In this document: positions 9,442 to 16,643 of the stretch, one piece after another
Layout of the letters: every line of letters starts with the position of its first letter
How positions within the stretch are numbered: position 1 is the first letter of the stretch
Assembly (NCBI GenBank): GCA_016839955.1
Contig: JAEOTI010000076.1
Coordinates: 1 to 17,741, forward strand
Direction of reading: 5' to 3'
Source of the DNA: Candidatus Hodarchaeota archaeon
GTDB lineage: Archaea > Asgardarchaeota > Heimdallarchaeia > Hodarchaeales > YT1-057
DNA length: 17,741 nucleotides
The notes under the pieces: generated by a model
The model's input: only the letters and a program-made list of their open reading frames with translations
Database searches by the model: none
Told to the model about the DNA's origin: nothing
Position numbers and translations under genes: made by a program

Positions 9442-10843
9442 ATTCTTCCTCGCTTGAAGCCCATTCCTCTGATTTGTTTTCAATTAATATTCCTCCATCA
9501 ATTTCTTCCTCACTATGGTTAATCTCTCCAGGGGGATATTCCCATTCAAAATAGGTCATTGAAATTGAACTCCCACAATTGTTGCAATCCACTTCTGTTT
9601 GCCAAATATGTTCAAGTTCATCCCCCATCTCTCTGGAATCAACAGAATTTGCACCATTATAAGTACAAATTATTTTTTGTTGAGTTTGACACTCCTCACA
9701 TTGAACTAAAAATGCTTTTTCTTGGTCCAAATTCCAAATAGCTGTTTCCAGATCCCAATATATATTTAAATCCCACTTTTCGATGAGGATATAGCATCTC
9801 AGAATATATTTCCCTAAAGATTCTCTTAAATCAAATAAATCTTTTGAAATAGGTTGTGGATCTTTTTGAATGATGTCTAAGACTTGTTTAAAAGAGATAT
9901 CTCTCATCTCATCGATTTGCTTTCTCGACAAATCTAGTTCGGTAAAAAAAACTGAGATTAATTCCTCTATATAATGGATTAAAAGGTCTTCATTTAATAT
10001 ATGTGCATAGTCTCCGAATTCAGATGTGATGACTGAATACTTAGTTAGTAAATCAACCCAGAATGATGCTAATTCATCCAGTTCTGAGATATCTATCAGA
10101 CTTTCAGTTTCATCGAGTAAGTCTAAGGGTGAGAGGGGTATACTTGGATTTTGAAAAATCAGCTTAATTATTTTGATGACATTTATAGAAAATTCAGTAC
10201 TATCATCCAATGATTTACGGGAAGATAGCAAGATTTGAAATAAGTGATTTAATCTGTCTTTATTTTCATCTAAATCAGTTTGAAATCTCACAAAACCATC
10301 ATAGAAATCTTTGAAACTCTTATCATTAGTAATGACGTACCTAACATTTGTCAAACTTGCCAGACAATAGATATAAAAATCTTTAAAATCAGACCGAGTA
10401 ATATAATTCTCCTGATGTAGAAAAGTTAAGATTCCTGAAAAAAGATACCATAATTCTTGAGAAGCTTCTTTGGTTGGTACAATTCTAACAACAATATCCT
10501 CTAAATATTCCCATAATGAAAAATGTTTCTTACTTTTAGAAAATAATTCAATCAAATTAAGATCCGTTACAAACAGAGAGAGCTTACCCATTGTTCGGAG
10601 TCTATAGAGATAGAGCATTAACTCTTGAGACGTTTCTATACTGAATTTTTTAGCCACTCTTCCTCTTGGATTAAGAAATTCGTTTAAAATATGCCTTTCA
10701 CTGATCTGGTTTAATATGTTTGTATCTAATAATATGCTACATGATTGATCAAGATCTACAGATTGAGAGTTATACAAAAGGGATACGACATCAATTCCAG
10801 AGCTCCAATCCTGTTTCAAATCACTTAAATTGATTCTATCCAT
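9440..10843 (-). CDS. PIN-domain nuclease with C-terminal zinc ribbon
   Basis: Counting from the ATG at 10843, the protein has 467 residues. The N-terminal third is a PIN-like RNase fold with acidic residues at the expected places: LLDTN (D40), LIELF (E99), SDFKDFY (D152/D155) and ITNDKSF (D174). PIN domains cut single-stranded or structured RNA and are common in toxins and RNA-processing enzymes. This protein is far longer than a VapC toxin (about 130 residues) and has no adjacent antitoxin. The middle is helical and unrecognised. Near the C-terminus CEEC (382-385) and CNNC (420-423) make a likely zinc ribbon, followed by an acidic tail. I prefer ATG 10843 to the upstream GTG at 10882 because AAGGAA lies six bases before it and the TATA-like box would place the transcript start inside the longer reading. 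A defence or stress-response RNase is likely but inferred. Confidence 0.75.
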   Translation of the reverse strand: MDRINLSDLKQDWSSGIDVVSLLYNSQSVDLDQSCSILLDTNILNQISERHILNEFLNPRGRVAKKFSIETSQELMLYLYRLRTMGKLSLFVTDLNLIELFSKSKKHFSLWEYLEDIVVRIVPTKEASQELWYLFSGILTFLHQENYITRSDFKDFYIYCLASLTNVRYVITNDKSFKDFYDGFVRFQTDLDENKDRLNHLFQILLSSRKSLDDSTEFSINVIKIIKLIFQNPSIPLSPLDLLDETESLIDISELDELASFWVDLLTKYSVITSEFGDYAHILNEDLLIHYIEELISVFFTELDLSRKQIDEMRDISFKQVLDIIQKDPQPISKDLFDLRESLGKYILRCYILIEKWDLNIYWDLETAIWNLDQEKAFLVQCEECQTQQKIICTYNGANSVDSREMGDELEHIWQTEVDCNNCGSSISMTYFEWEYPPGEINHSEEEIDGGILIENKSEEWASSEEE

Positions 10844-10884
10844 CTTTAATTCCTTAGTTCTTCTGATATTAGGTATTAACACCT

Positions 10885-10900
10885 TTAAAATATTCTTTAC
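10885..10900 (-). promoter_or_regulatory. Candidate minus-strand TATA region of the PIN gene
   Basis: On the minus strand this reads GTAAAGAATATTTTAA. Initiation about 26 bases downstream would be near 10864, giving a leader of about 20 bases that contains the AAGGAA ribosome-binding site before ATG 10843. The element is only weakly TATA-like. Confidence 0.3.
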
Positions 10901-11000
10901 TCTATTTCGATCTAGAATTCATTTTTAGATCCATTTAGTCCATCTTGATTTTCTCACGAACGATTTTTTCAGAAATTTAAACTTACAATACCTAGCAAAG

Positions 11001-11020
11001 TATGAATTCTCTATGAATTC
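11001..11020. repeat. Direct repeat TATGAATTC, period 11
   Basis: TATGAATTC occurs at 11001-11009 and again at 11012-11020. An 11-base period places both copies on nearly the same face of the DNA helix, as for a protein binding cooperatively. A related AGAATTCAT occurs at 10914-10922. Confidence 0.45.
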
Positions 11021-11060
11021 CTAATACAAGACCCTTATTTAAGTTTTTTAGAGAAAATAT

Positions 11061-11079
11061 TGTTATACTAGTGTTATAC
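11061..11079. repeat. Direct repeat TGTTATAC, period 11
   Basis: TGTTATAC occurs at 11061-11068 and 11072-11079. The period equals that of the TATGAATTC pair 60 bases away although the sequence differs. No function can be assigned. Confidence 0.45.
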
Positions 11080-11110
11080 AATTGGATGATATTTCTATTG
11101 AAATCATTAG

Positions 11111-11133
11111 ATTAATTGATTCTATCAATTAAT
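11111..11133. repeat. Perfect 10-base inverted repeat with 3-base loop
   Basis: ATTAATTGAT (11111-11120) and ATCAATTAAT (11124-11133) are exact reverse complements separated by TCT. It could form a cruciform or RNA hairpin or bind a dimeric regulator. It is followed two bases later by a second, different palindrome. Confidence 0.55.
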
Positions 11134-11135
11134 GT

Positions 11136-11151
11136 GAACCATTAATGGTTC
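11136..11151. repeat. Perfect 16-base palindrome
   Basis: GAACCATTAATGGTTC is its own reverse complement over 16 bases, a typical form for a dimeric repressor or a recombinase site. It lies next to the 11111-11133 hairpin, in the gap between the Cas1-fusion and PIN genes. Its outer arms match those of the inverted repeat at 3223-3248. Confidence 0.55.
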
Positions 11152-11334
11152 TTTAAGGTACCACTAGGATAGCAATCAATAGCTAATTGTTAAGCATTTG
11201 ATTACAATTGCTTTAAAAATCGTTTTTTGAAAAATTTGAATAGGATTGATTGATATCGAACTGACTCTTATTTATTCCTCTATCTCTTCAAATGCGCACC
11301 GTTTAAAATGTCTGCTCTTTGAACTGGTGAACTC

Positions 11335-14300
11335 CTATCTGTTTAAATAATCTGTTATCGTGTAGTGGAGACTATCAGAGATTAAGGGGAATAGATTGTG
11401 TTTAAAACTCCTGAACAGTTCTTTATTAGAACTAGTGAATTCTGGAAGATAAATTAATGGTTGATAAGTCTCTTGAAGAAATATCACTCGTTCGTGTATA
11501 TCTCGAATTTTGAGTGATTCTTCAAGACACCAACACAGATGCTGGACATGTACTTTATGCGCCTTACTTAGTGTCATCCATTTTCCTTGGTAAAAAATAC
11601 GAGTGGGAAAAACTTTTTTCCTTACAACCTCAAATCTTAATCGTCTTACCGCTTTTCTCGTTGGAACATAATAAGGCAGAAAATCATCATCATAATCAGT
11701 TATGAAATCTATTGACTTAATTTTATCATCGAGAATAGCATTTATCAGTGTAATGCGGGAGATAATCCTGGTAACTTCCTCTAGATCTAAGTGTCCCGCT
11801 CGACCTGGTTTGTCCTTTGAAGTGTGAACAAATAAAGGAATACAATAGAACCCTAACCCTACTTTCGCATTCCAGATCCGTAATCGATAACGTAATGTCC
11901 GATTAATACAGGTCAATGCGGAATCAAAAGGGGTGTATCCTCCCATATAGTCTCGGCCATATTTCTGACGTTTCTTCACTCTTCTAGCAACTGTCCTCCC
12001 ATAACCTCGTGTAAGAAGTGGAGCTGTTTCATCTTGGATAATATTCATAAATGAACGGATTCCCTCCGCAAATGGTCGTGAAAACCTAGCTTCCACCAAT
12101 CCCACCCGTTTGAATGAGGATTCAATGGAAGACTCTATATCGAACAAGGAGTCAGTCGGTTGGTCGAGAAGGAATTTCATTCGTTTTATCAGATTCTCTG
12201 ATAAATCGAGGAGCTTTTCTCTTTTAGAAATCTTAATATCCCCCTCTTCGTTGTTAGTAGTAAATTTTTTGATACATTCAACAAGAGATACAGTTGCACA
12301 AACTAGGGATATTATTAATCCTTGAAGATGATGTTTTTGCAATACAGGTCGGACACCTGGCAGTTGAATGGCTTGTTTGATCTCTGTTTTAGGAGTTTGG
12401 GCGATTCCCTTGGTGGAGGTATATAATACCTGGACATGCCATTGTTTTAAGGGTGCATTTAATCGAGGTTTCCCTACATTGAAGACCACACTTAGCTGGT
12501 GGAGAGGATAACACTCAGTTTCTTTCTTCTGAGGTTTTTTCACTCTTAGAATCGGAGCTTGAGATCCTGAAGTGATAATAGTAGCTTTATCTAAAGGAGA
12601 TAAAGTAACATTGAATGGTCGAAAATTATTTCTAAGTTGAGGGTAATTCTTAATTTTCTTTAATATATCCTTTTTCCACTTGTAATCCTTTTTTTGTGTG
12701 TCAATGAGGGTGATCTCTCTTAAATCATAAGATTGGTCATCTACTTTAAGAAGATGTTGAGTAGGATCAACCAAGACTTGAGAATCTTCATCTATAAACA
12801 CATAATGAGATGTATCATACAGCATGCTTTCACAAGAGTCAGTCTCTGGATTGAATATTTGGTTGGCTTGTGGTAATACTCCTTCCTCTGTTTTAAATGG
12901 ATCATCAGCCAAAGTTAGCAGCTGTGGATTAATTAAGGCAAGGTCATGACCCATAGAGTGTTGTTCAGTAAGCTGACATATATAAATCCCATATCGAGCT
13001 TTCTGAGGGGAGACATACTGATATTCAGACTCACACGAGCAAAGAACTGACTCTTCAGGAGTAGGAAGAGCGGGGAGTGGTTGATAACAATAGACGCAAG
13101 AAGCAATGGTTTGATCAATTTGGTTAACGGAGGTCTGGAAGGGTTTATTTGACCGCCAGAACGAACACGCTACTCGTGTGGAAAAAAGTGGTTGAATCCG
13201 TTCTTTATAAATATCATTGACTTCTGAAGGAATGTTGGTTCTACCTAATCTGTATAATAATTCCAATCTTCGAAATAATAAACAATCTTTCTTCTTATAA
13301 GGTTCGAAATAGACACAATCTCCACAAACATAATTTAGTAATCTAGTATTGTGGTGTAAAAAGGTCTTTACAACTGTTTTTTTTGTGGTTATGAACACCA
13401 AAATACGTCTCTCTTTTTGTGGGGAGTGTTTCAGATATTGGATACTACAATGCGTACGAATGCGTGTGACTGCATCGAGAATTTTGATCTCCCAATCTTT
13501 AATCGTACCTAATTTCTCGAGATATGAGGAGTCCTTTGGTGTCAGTTTTTCTTTTTCCATGATCCAAGTAATGGAACGAGCGTAATTTTGTATTGGAATG
13601 TTAAGCTCCATCCTGGCAGCGATCGCATACTTCGAGATATTAAAATAAGGAAATGCGTAAAACTTTGAGTCCTTGTTTAGTAGACTTTCAATAAGCCAGT
13701 AGTAGATATCATGAGTTACCTTTTTCAAGACTCGTCCTACTTCAATCTCTGGAGGGACTTGAAATTCAAAAGAACTCGGTTTGCTATCCTTTCTGGAGGT
13801 AAATTCGGATAAAAAGTGTTCTTCTCCATTTTTAGCTATCCGTTGTCTGTATTTTTGAGTTAAAGACTCATCTAAATGCGCCAAGGCCTGTTTTTTCACG
13901 ACTTGCGGAATTTCTTCAGTCCATTCAAATGCACGGCAGAGAACGGATAAAAACATCAAGAAATCTGGGCCTGCAAAGTCCTTTTCCTGCATAACATGGA
14001 TATACCACCTCCCACATGCGATATAAACCTGAAAGAATTGTTCTGAAGAGATCCTTTGAGTCTGCTTTCGTTGAAGGACCATAGCTAAATTCTTATGAAA
14101 ATAGGTGAAATAAGAATTGATATCCAGATTAAATTCGAGAAAATATGTTCCTAGGATGGTAATCTGATAGTAATTGCGTTTGAATAGTCCTGTTAAACGC
14201 AAATCTTTAACACACTGCTTAATATGAGAAGGAGAAGGCTTCAGTGCAGCTTCATGAGATATTAGGTCTGTAAGCTGGGCAATGAATACTTCCTTCATTA

Positions 14301-14373
14301 TGGGTTGGGACGCTTGTTGTAGACATAGACGACTAATCTCTTCAGTTTGAAGTATTTTCCGCTCAGAAATCAT
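11335..14373 (-). CDS. Cas1-like integrase fused to a large N-terminal region
   Basis: The protein has 1012 residues; ordinary Cas1 has about 300-350. Its C-terminal part follows Cas1 order: the N-terminal beta-domain pattern (HQLSVVFNVGKPRLNAPLKQ, then VLYTSTKG, about 625-656), the first helix with a glutamate (GLVEARFS, E761), PFDSAL (815-820, Cas1 DPxNALL), a histidine (PLFVHTS, H850) and DLEEVTR (863-869, Cas1 DLxEEFR, with E866 as the acid). The H-to-acid gap of 16 fits Cas1 (13-15 in known enzymes), while the E-to-H gap of 89 is longer than usual and holds an arginine/lysine-rich insert (about 789-808). Cas1 cuts and joins DNA ends, either as the CRISPR spacer integrase or as the casposon transposase. 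Residues 1-590 are unfamiliar: a possible winged helix near 45-82, CGDC at 350-353, then CVYC (426-429) and CSC (445-447) suggest zinc binding. It is divergent from the RAMP operon. There is no Cas2 or Cas4-Cas1 fusion pattern. The Cas1 assignment is fairly strong; its activity is untested. Confidence 0.78.
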   Translation of the reverse strand: MISERKILQTEEISRLCLQQASQPIMKEVFIAQLTDLISHEAALKPSPSHIKQCVKDLRLTGLFKRNYYQITILGTYFLEFNLDINSYFTYFHKNLAMVLQRKQTQRISSEQFFQVYIACGRWYIHVMQEKDFAGPDFLMFLSVLCRAFEWTEEIPQVVKKQALAHLDESLTQKYRQRIAKNGEEHFLSEFTSRKDSKPSSFEFQVPPEIEVGRVLKKVTHDIYYWLIESLLNKDSKFYAFPYFNISKYAIAARMELNIPIQNYARSITWIMEKEKLTPKDSSYLEKLGTIKDWEIKILDAVTRIRTHCSIQYLKHSPQKERRILVFITTKKTVVKTFLHHNTRLLNYVCGDCVYFEPYKKKDCLLFRRLELLYRLGRTNIPSEVNDIYKERIQPLFSTRVACSFWRSNKPFQTSVNQIDQTIASCVYCYQPLPALPTPEESVLCSCESEYQYVSPQKARYGIYICQLTEQHSMGHDLALINPQLLTLADDPFKTEEGVLPQANQIFNPETDSCESMLYDTSHYVFIDEDSQVLVDPTQHLLKVDDQSYDLREITLIDTQKKDYKWKKDILKKIKNYPQLRNNFRPFNVTLSPLDKATIITSGSQAPILRVKKPQKKETECYPLHQLSVVFNVGKPRLNAPLKQWHVQVLYTSTKGIAQTPKTEIKQAIQLPGVRPVLQKHHLQGLIISLVCATVSLVECIKKFTTNNEEGDIKISKREKLLDLSENLIKRMKFLLDQPTDSLFDIESSIESSFKRVGLVEARFSRPFAEGIRSFMNIIQDETAPLLTRGYGRTVARRVKKRQKYGRDYMGGYTPFDSALTCINRTLRYRLRIWNAKVGLGFYCIPLFVHTSKDKPGRAGHLDLEEVTRIISRITLINAILDDKIKSIDFITDYDDDFLPYYVPTRKAVRRLRFEVVRKKVFPTRIFYQGKWMTLSKAHKVHVQHLCWCLEESLKIRDIHERVIFLQETYQPLIYLPEFTSSNKELFRSFKHNLFPLISDSLHYTITDYLNR

Positions 14374-14406
14374 TTACAACCCAGAATGGTCTTATAGAAA
14401 ATTCCC

Positions 14407-14416
14407 TTTTTTTAAA
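14407..14416 (-). promoter_or_regulatory. Candidate minus-strand TATA box of the Cas1-fusion gene
   Basis: On the minus strand this reads TTTAAAAAAA, centred about 38 bases upstream of the ATG at 14373. A start about 26 bases downstream would leave a very short leader, which agrees with the lack of a good ribosome-binding site before this gene. Confidence 0.35.
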
Positions 14417-14545
14417 GAAAAAACATTTGAAAAGCAACAATTTTAACAATATTAATTTATATTTAATTTATTTGATATATTATCCAAAAATATTCTTTTT
14501 TGTAGTATTTGATAGATTTTCCAAATGGTTTTTGTGCTTTAAAGG

Positions 14546-14553
14546 TTTATATA
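14546..14553 (+). promoter_or_regulatory. TATA box of the RAMP/nuclease operon
   Basis: TTTATATA, preceded by the purine-rich AAAGG (14541-14545) as a BRE-like element, is a good archaeal promoter match. Initiation about 26 bases downstream, near 14576-14580, would give a leader of about 25 bases ending with AAGGAG (14591-14596) before the TTG start at 14606. Confidence 0.6.
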
Positions 14554-14605
14554 TTAATATATTTCTCCTATTATATGATTAATACAATATAAGGAGTAAT
14601 GAAAT

Positions 14606-15097
14606 TTGAAGAATAAAAAAGTTTCTTTTGGTTATAATAACATTTTTCCTCTACCTCGTATGACATTACAGGAATCACAGATCTATCATCTTTTACAAGC
14701 TGGATCAATTTTCTTTGAATGTCAAAGAGTTTTTCGAATAGGTGATAGACATTTTATTGTCGACTTCTTCATTGATGACAAAATTATCTTAGAATGCACT
14801 TCTACTTCTATGAAAAAGTTTCAAGTTTCACTCCGTCAGAAAGCTATTCAATTGGAGGAAAAGTGCTCACATCTTTCAAAGATCTTCGGTTACCCTGTTT
14901 GGATATTATTTGAAGCTCCTCGTTCTATCAGTACACAATTTTTACAGACTTTAACTTGTCTATTGCCCTCCGTTGAGAGAATCTTTACGTCAAATCAACA
15001 ATTTATAGAGTCTCTTATAACAGAGAATGTTGTTGCACAGTTTCTTCCATCTCCGAGTTTAGGTGATTCTGAACATTTGATGGGTGATAATTTATGA
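14606..15097 (+). CDS. Small PD-(D/E)XK-like nuclease (possibly Cas4- or DUF559-like)
   Basis: This is a 163-residue protein beginning at TTG 14606. That start is supported by AAGGAG at 14591-14596; a closer ATG at 14599 opens only five codons in another frame. The core pattern fits the PD-(D/E)XK nuclease fold: an early glutamate (E23), FFECQRVFRIG, then IVDFF (D53) and IILECTS (E63), followed by a helix and the strand GYPVWILFE. The usual lysine of the E-x-K motif is not in its normal place, as in DUF559/Vsr-like enzymes. Cas4 belongs to the same fold but has four iron-sulfur cysteines that are not seen here. It is the first gene of the four-gene operon, and its ATG/TGA overlap with the next gene implies coupled translation. 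Trimming DNA ends for the divergent Cas1-like protein is a plausible but unproven role. Confidence 0.55.
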   Translation: MKNKKVSFGYNNIFPLPRMTLQESQIYHLLQAGSIFFECQRVFRIGDRHFIVDFFIDDKIILECTSTSMKKFQVSLRQKAIQLEEKCSHLSKIFGYPVWILFEAPRSISTQFLQTLTCLLPSVERIFTSNQQFIESLITENVVAQFLPSPSLGDSEHLMGDNL

Positions 15098-15816
15098 CAA
15101 ATATACAGAATTTTTTAGACCATTTTTACGAGTGCTCATTTCCTCTTACTTATTGGGTACGTGGAACAGATATTTTCGAAGATATCGTCACTCAAGTAAA
15201 TAATTATGTTAATAGTCTTCATCACCTCTACCAATTCAAAGAAAGAAAACTTCTCATTCCTAAACCGACTTTCAGTTCTCAACGTACCCTAATTTTTTGG
15301 GTGCATGAATCAATAGTTAATGATACATTGAATTTACATGGTGTTCGTGGGGGATTCCAAGTGAGGAAAAGTGAATCATCATTTCGAGATGGATTTACAA
15401 AGACAAAACAATCTATTCCATCCCCTCGAATACTATTAGATTTTGGTTGTGATTCACTTCCCTTTGTAAATCATCTAGAGAAATTGGGGTTAGAAGTGGT
15501 TTATCTTTGGGAATATGTAGCTGACCTTTATCATCACGAAATTATCGAATTATGCTCTGATCAACGTATTGATCTGTTAATAAGTATTAATGAGCGTTTA
15601 TTTACTCCCTCTGAAGAATGGTTGGATTATTTAATACCCCATCGCACTCAACTCTATTTAACTTCTAGAAGTAAAGTAAAAAGACCTAAAAGTTTAGCAC
15701 GTGAAGTATATAGACGAATATATGCCAAATGGAATTTTAAAAATAGTAATTCATGCCAAAATCAAGTATCCATTAAAAACCGTAAGATAAAAACCACAGG
15801 GGGTATTCAAGAGTGA
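15094..15816 (+). CDS. Mut7-C/PIN-like domain protein of the RAMP operon
   Basis: This 240-residue protein has a C-terminal half (about 112-195) that resembles the Mut7-C/DUF5615 PIN-like fold: strand ILLDFG with D116, helix FVNHLEKLG, strand LEVVYLW, then ADLYHHEIIELC and the strand RIDLLISINERLF. In the family the last strand usually ends T-x-D; here it is INE (N166, E167), so catalysis may be lost or use different residues. Residues 1-110 are unrecognised, and the C-terminal tail is basic. It starts by ATGA overlap with the gene before and ends in a GTGA overlap with the Cas7-like gene, so it is certainly part of this operon. Cas2 was considered because Cas1 usually pairs with it, but neither size nor the ferredoxin pattern fits. 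The function is unknown, and the PIN-like call is tentative. Confidence 0.45.
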   Translation: MTNIQNFLDHFYECSFPLTYWVRGTDIFEDIVTQVNNYVNSLHHLYQFKERKLLIPKPTFSSQRTLIFWVHESIVNDTLNLHGVRGGFQVRKSESSFRDGFTKTKQSIPSPRILLDFGCDSLPFVNHLEKLGLEVVYLWEYVADLYHHEIIELCSDQRIDLLISINERLFTPSEEWLDYLIPHRTQLYLTSRSKVKRPKSLAREVYRRIYAKWNFKNSNSCQNQVSIKNRKIKTTGGIQE

Positions 15817-16643
15817 AAACAGTTAAACTAGAAAACCAAATTTCAATATTGAAAGTCTATTGTTATACTCCTATTGCTAAGCCCCTTAATGGCTCCCTGC
15901 CACGAAGCAAAAGTTCTCATTTATTACGTCTTTATCCTATTGAGTATTCTTATACATCTGGTAAAGAAGTCAAAAAAAGTCAAACTGAGACTTATTTCAT
16001 TAAAGGGTTAAGAGGAGCTTTAAGACATCAGGTCATGCAATCGTGTGTTGAAAACGGTTTAGAAGTCTGCCATACGAGTGATAAGGAAGCTGATAAACAC
16101 GGAAATTCTTTGTTGCCTAAAGGATTTCATTTGACTGGGGCTTGTAAAGAAAATGGTGAGTGTGTTGTTCATCAAATTTTTGGTTCGAAGGGAAATTCAG
16201 GAATAATCTCTGTTTATGCAGATCCTATAACTTCTATATCTCACAAAACTGCAAAAACTGATGTTAATATTCAAACAGTTCATATTGCCACAGAAAATCG
16301 TACTGCAATGACTTTTGATGGTAAATCCATGCAAGAATTTGGTGAACGATACTTTTCAGGAGATTTTTCCTTTGAAATAGACGTGAATCGGTGCAACCCA
16401 ATACAATTAGGGTTATTAATCAAGTCAGTGTTGAATATGAAGAAGCTGGGGCGTGGTTTTAATAGTGGCTATGGTAGGATTCAAATCAAGAAATTTCAAC
16501 TTTTGAAAAGGTCAATAATTAAAATTCCTGTTTGGAAAGAAAATTGTTTCATTGTAAAAGAAGATATTACTGAAGATTCCTTAAAAGATGATGTCTTCGA
16601 AGCAATTCAAGCTTGGGAACATTATCTACAGGAGGAAAACTAG
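15813..16643 (+). CDS. Cas7-like RAMP protein
   Basis: This 276-residue protein starts at GTG 15813, overlapping the previous stop. The layout is that of Cas7-group RAMP proteins (Csm3, Csf2, Csc2): a basic loop FIKGLRGALRHQV (62-74), HQIFGSKGNSGIISVYADPI (120-139), the stretch TENRTAMTF leading to GERYFSGDFSFEI (161-189), and a C-terminal glycine-rich LGRGFNSGYGRIQI (212-225). A cysteine pair (C111, C117) precedes the IFG motif, as in zinc-binding Cas7 forms such as Csc2 and Csf2. Cas7 subunits form the backbone that holds guide RNA. With no Cas8/Cas10 partner in view, this one could bind a different nucleic acid or form a minimal complex with the next gene. Cas7-like is well supported; the exact subtype is not. 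Confidence 0.72.
   Translation: MKTVKLENQISILKVYCYTPIAKPLNGSLPRSKSSHLLRLYPIEYSYTSGKEVKKSQTETYFIKGLRGALRHQVMQSCVENGLEVCHTSDKEADKHGNSLLPKGFHLTGACKENGECVVHQIFGSKGNSGIISVYADPITSISHKTAKTDVNIQTVHIATENRTAMTFDGKSMQEFGERYFSGDFSFEIDVNRCNPIQLGLLIKSVLNMKKLGRGFNSGYGRIQIKKFQLLKRSIIKIPVWKENCFIVKEDITEDSLKDDVFEAIQAWEHYLQEEN

Larger units (their letters stand above)
10844..11334. other. 490-base non-coding region rich in palindromes and short repeats
   Basis: No convincing gene is visible here. The gap lies upstream of the minus-strand PIN gene and downstream of the Cas1-fusion gene. It contains GATCTA/TAGATC arms (10909-10914 and 10926-10931), two direct-repeat pairs each with an 11-base period (11001-11020 and 11061-11079), a 10+10 hairpin (11111-11133), a 16-base perfect palindrome (11136-11151), and dispersed arms AGCAAT/ATTGCT with internal AATCAA/TTGATT (11171-11212). 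It could be a control region, a small-RNA locus or an integration site. There is no regular repeat-spacer pattern that would make it a CRISPR array. Confidence 0.5.

Noticed and set aside
10844..10882. GTG 10882 as start of the PIN-domain gene
   Set aside because: It adds 13 residues but has no ribosome-binding site and lies where the likely transcription start is not yet reached. ATG 10843 has AAGGAA at good spacing.
10844..11334. A CRISPR array next to the Cas1-like gene
   Set aside because: The repeats here are 8-16 bases, differ from one another and have no regular repeat-spacer spacing. No other gap in the window shows a repeat of 25-40 bases.
12933..13118. Small open frames on either strand inside the large genes
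   Set aside because: These, including the one at 12933-13118, lie within longer genes with clear domain motifs, have no start signals of their own and encode no recognisable product.
15094..15816. Cas2
   Set aside because: At 240 residues it is more than twice Cas2 size, and the strand-helix pattern fits a Mut7-C/PIN-like fold better than the Cas2 ferredoxin fold.
16613..16642. ATG 16613 as start of the RAMP-HD gene
   Set aside because: It would overlap the Cas7-like gene by 31 bases with no ribosome-binding site, whereas GTG 16643 has GGAGG seven bases upstream.
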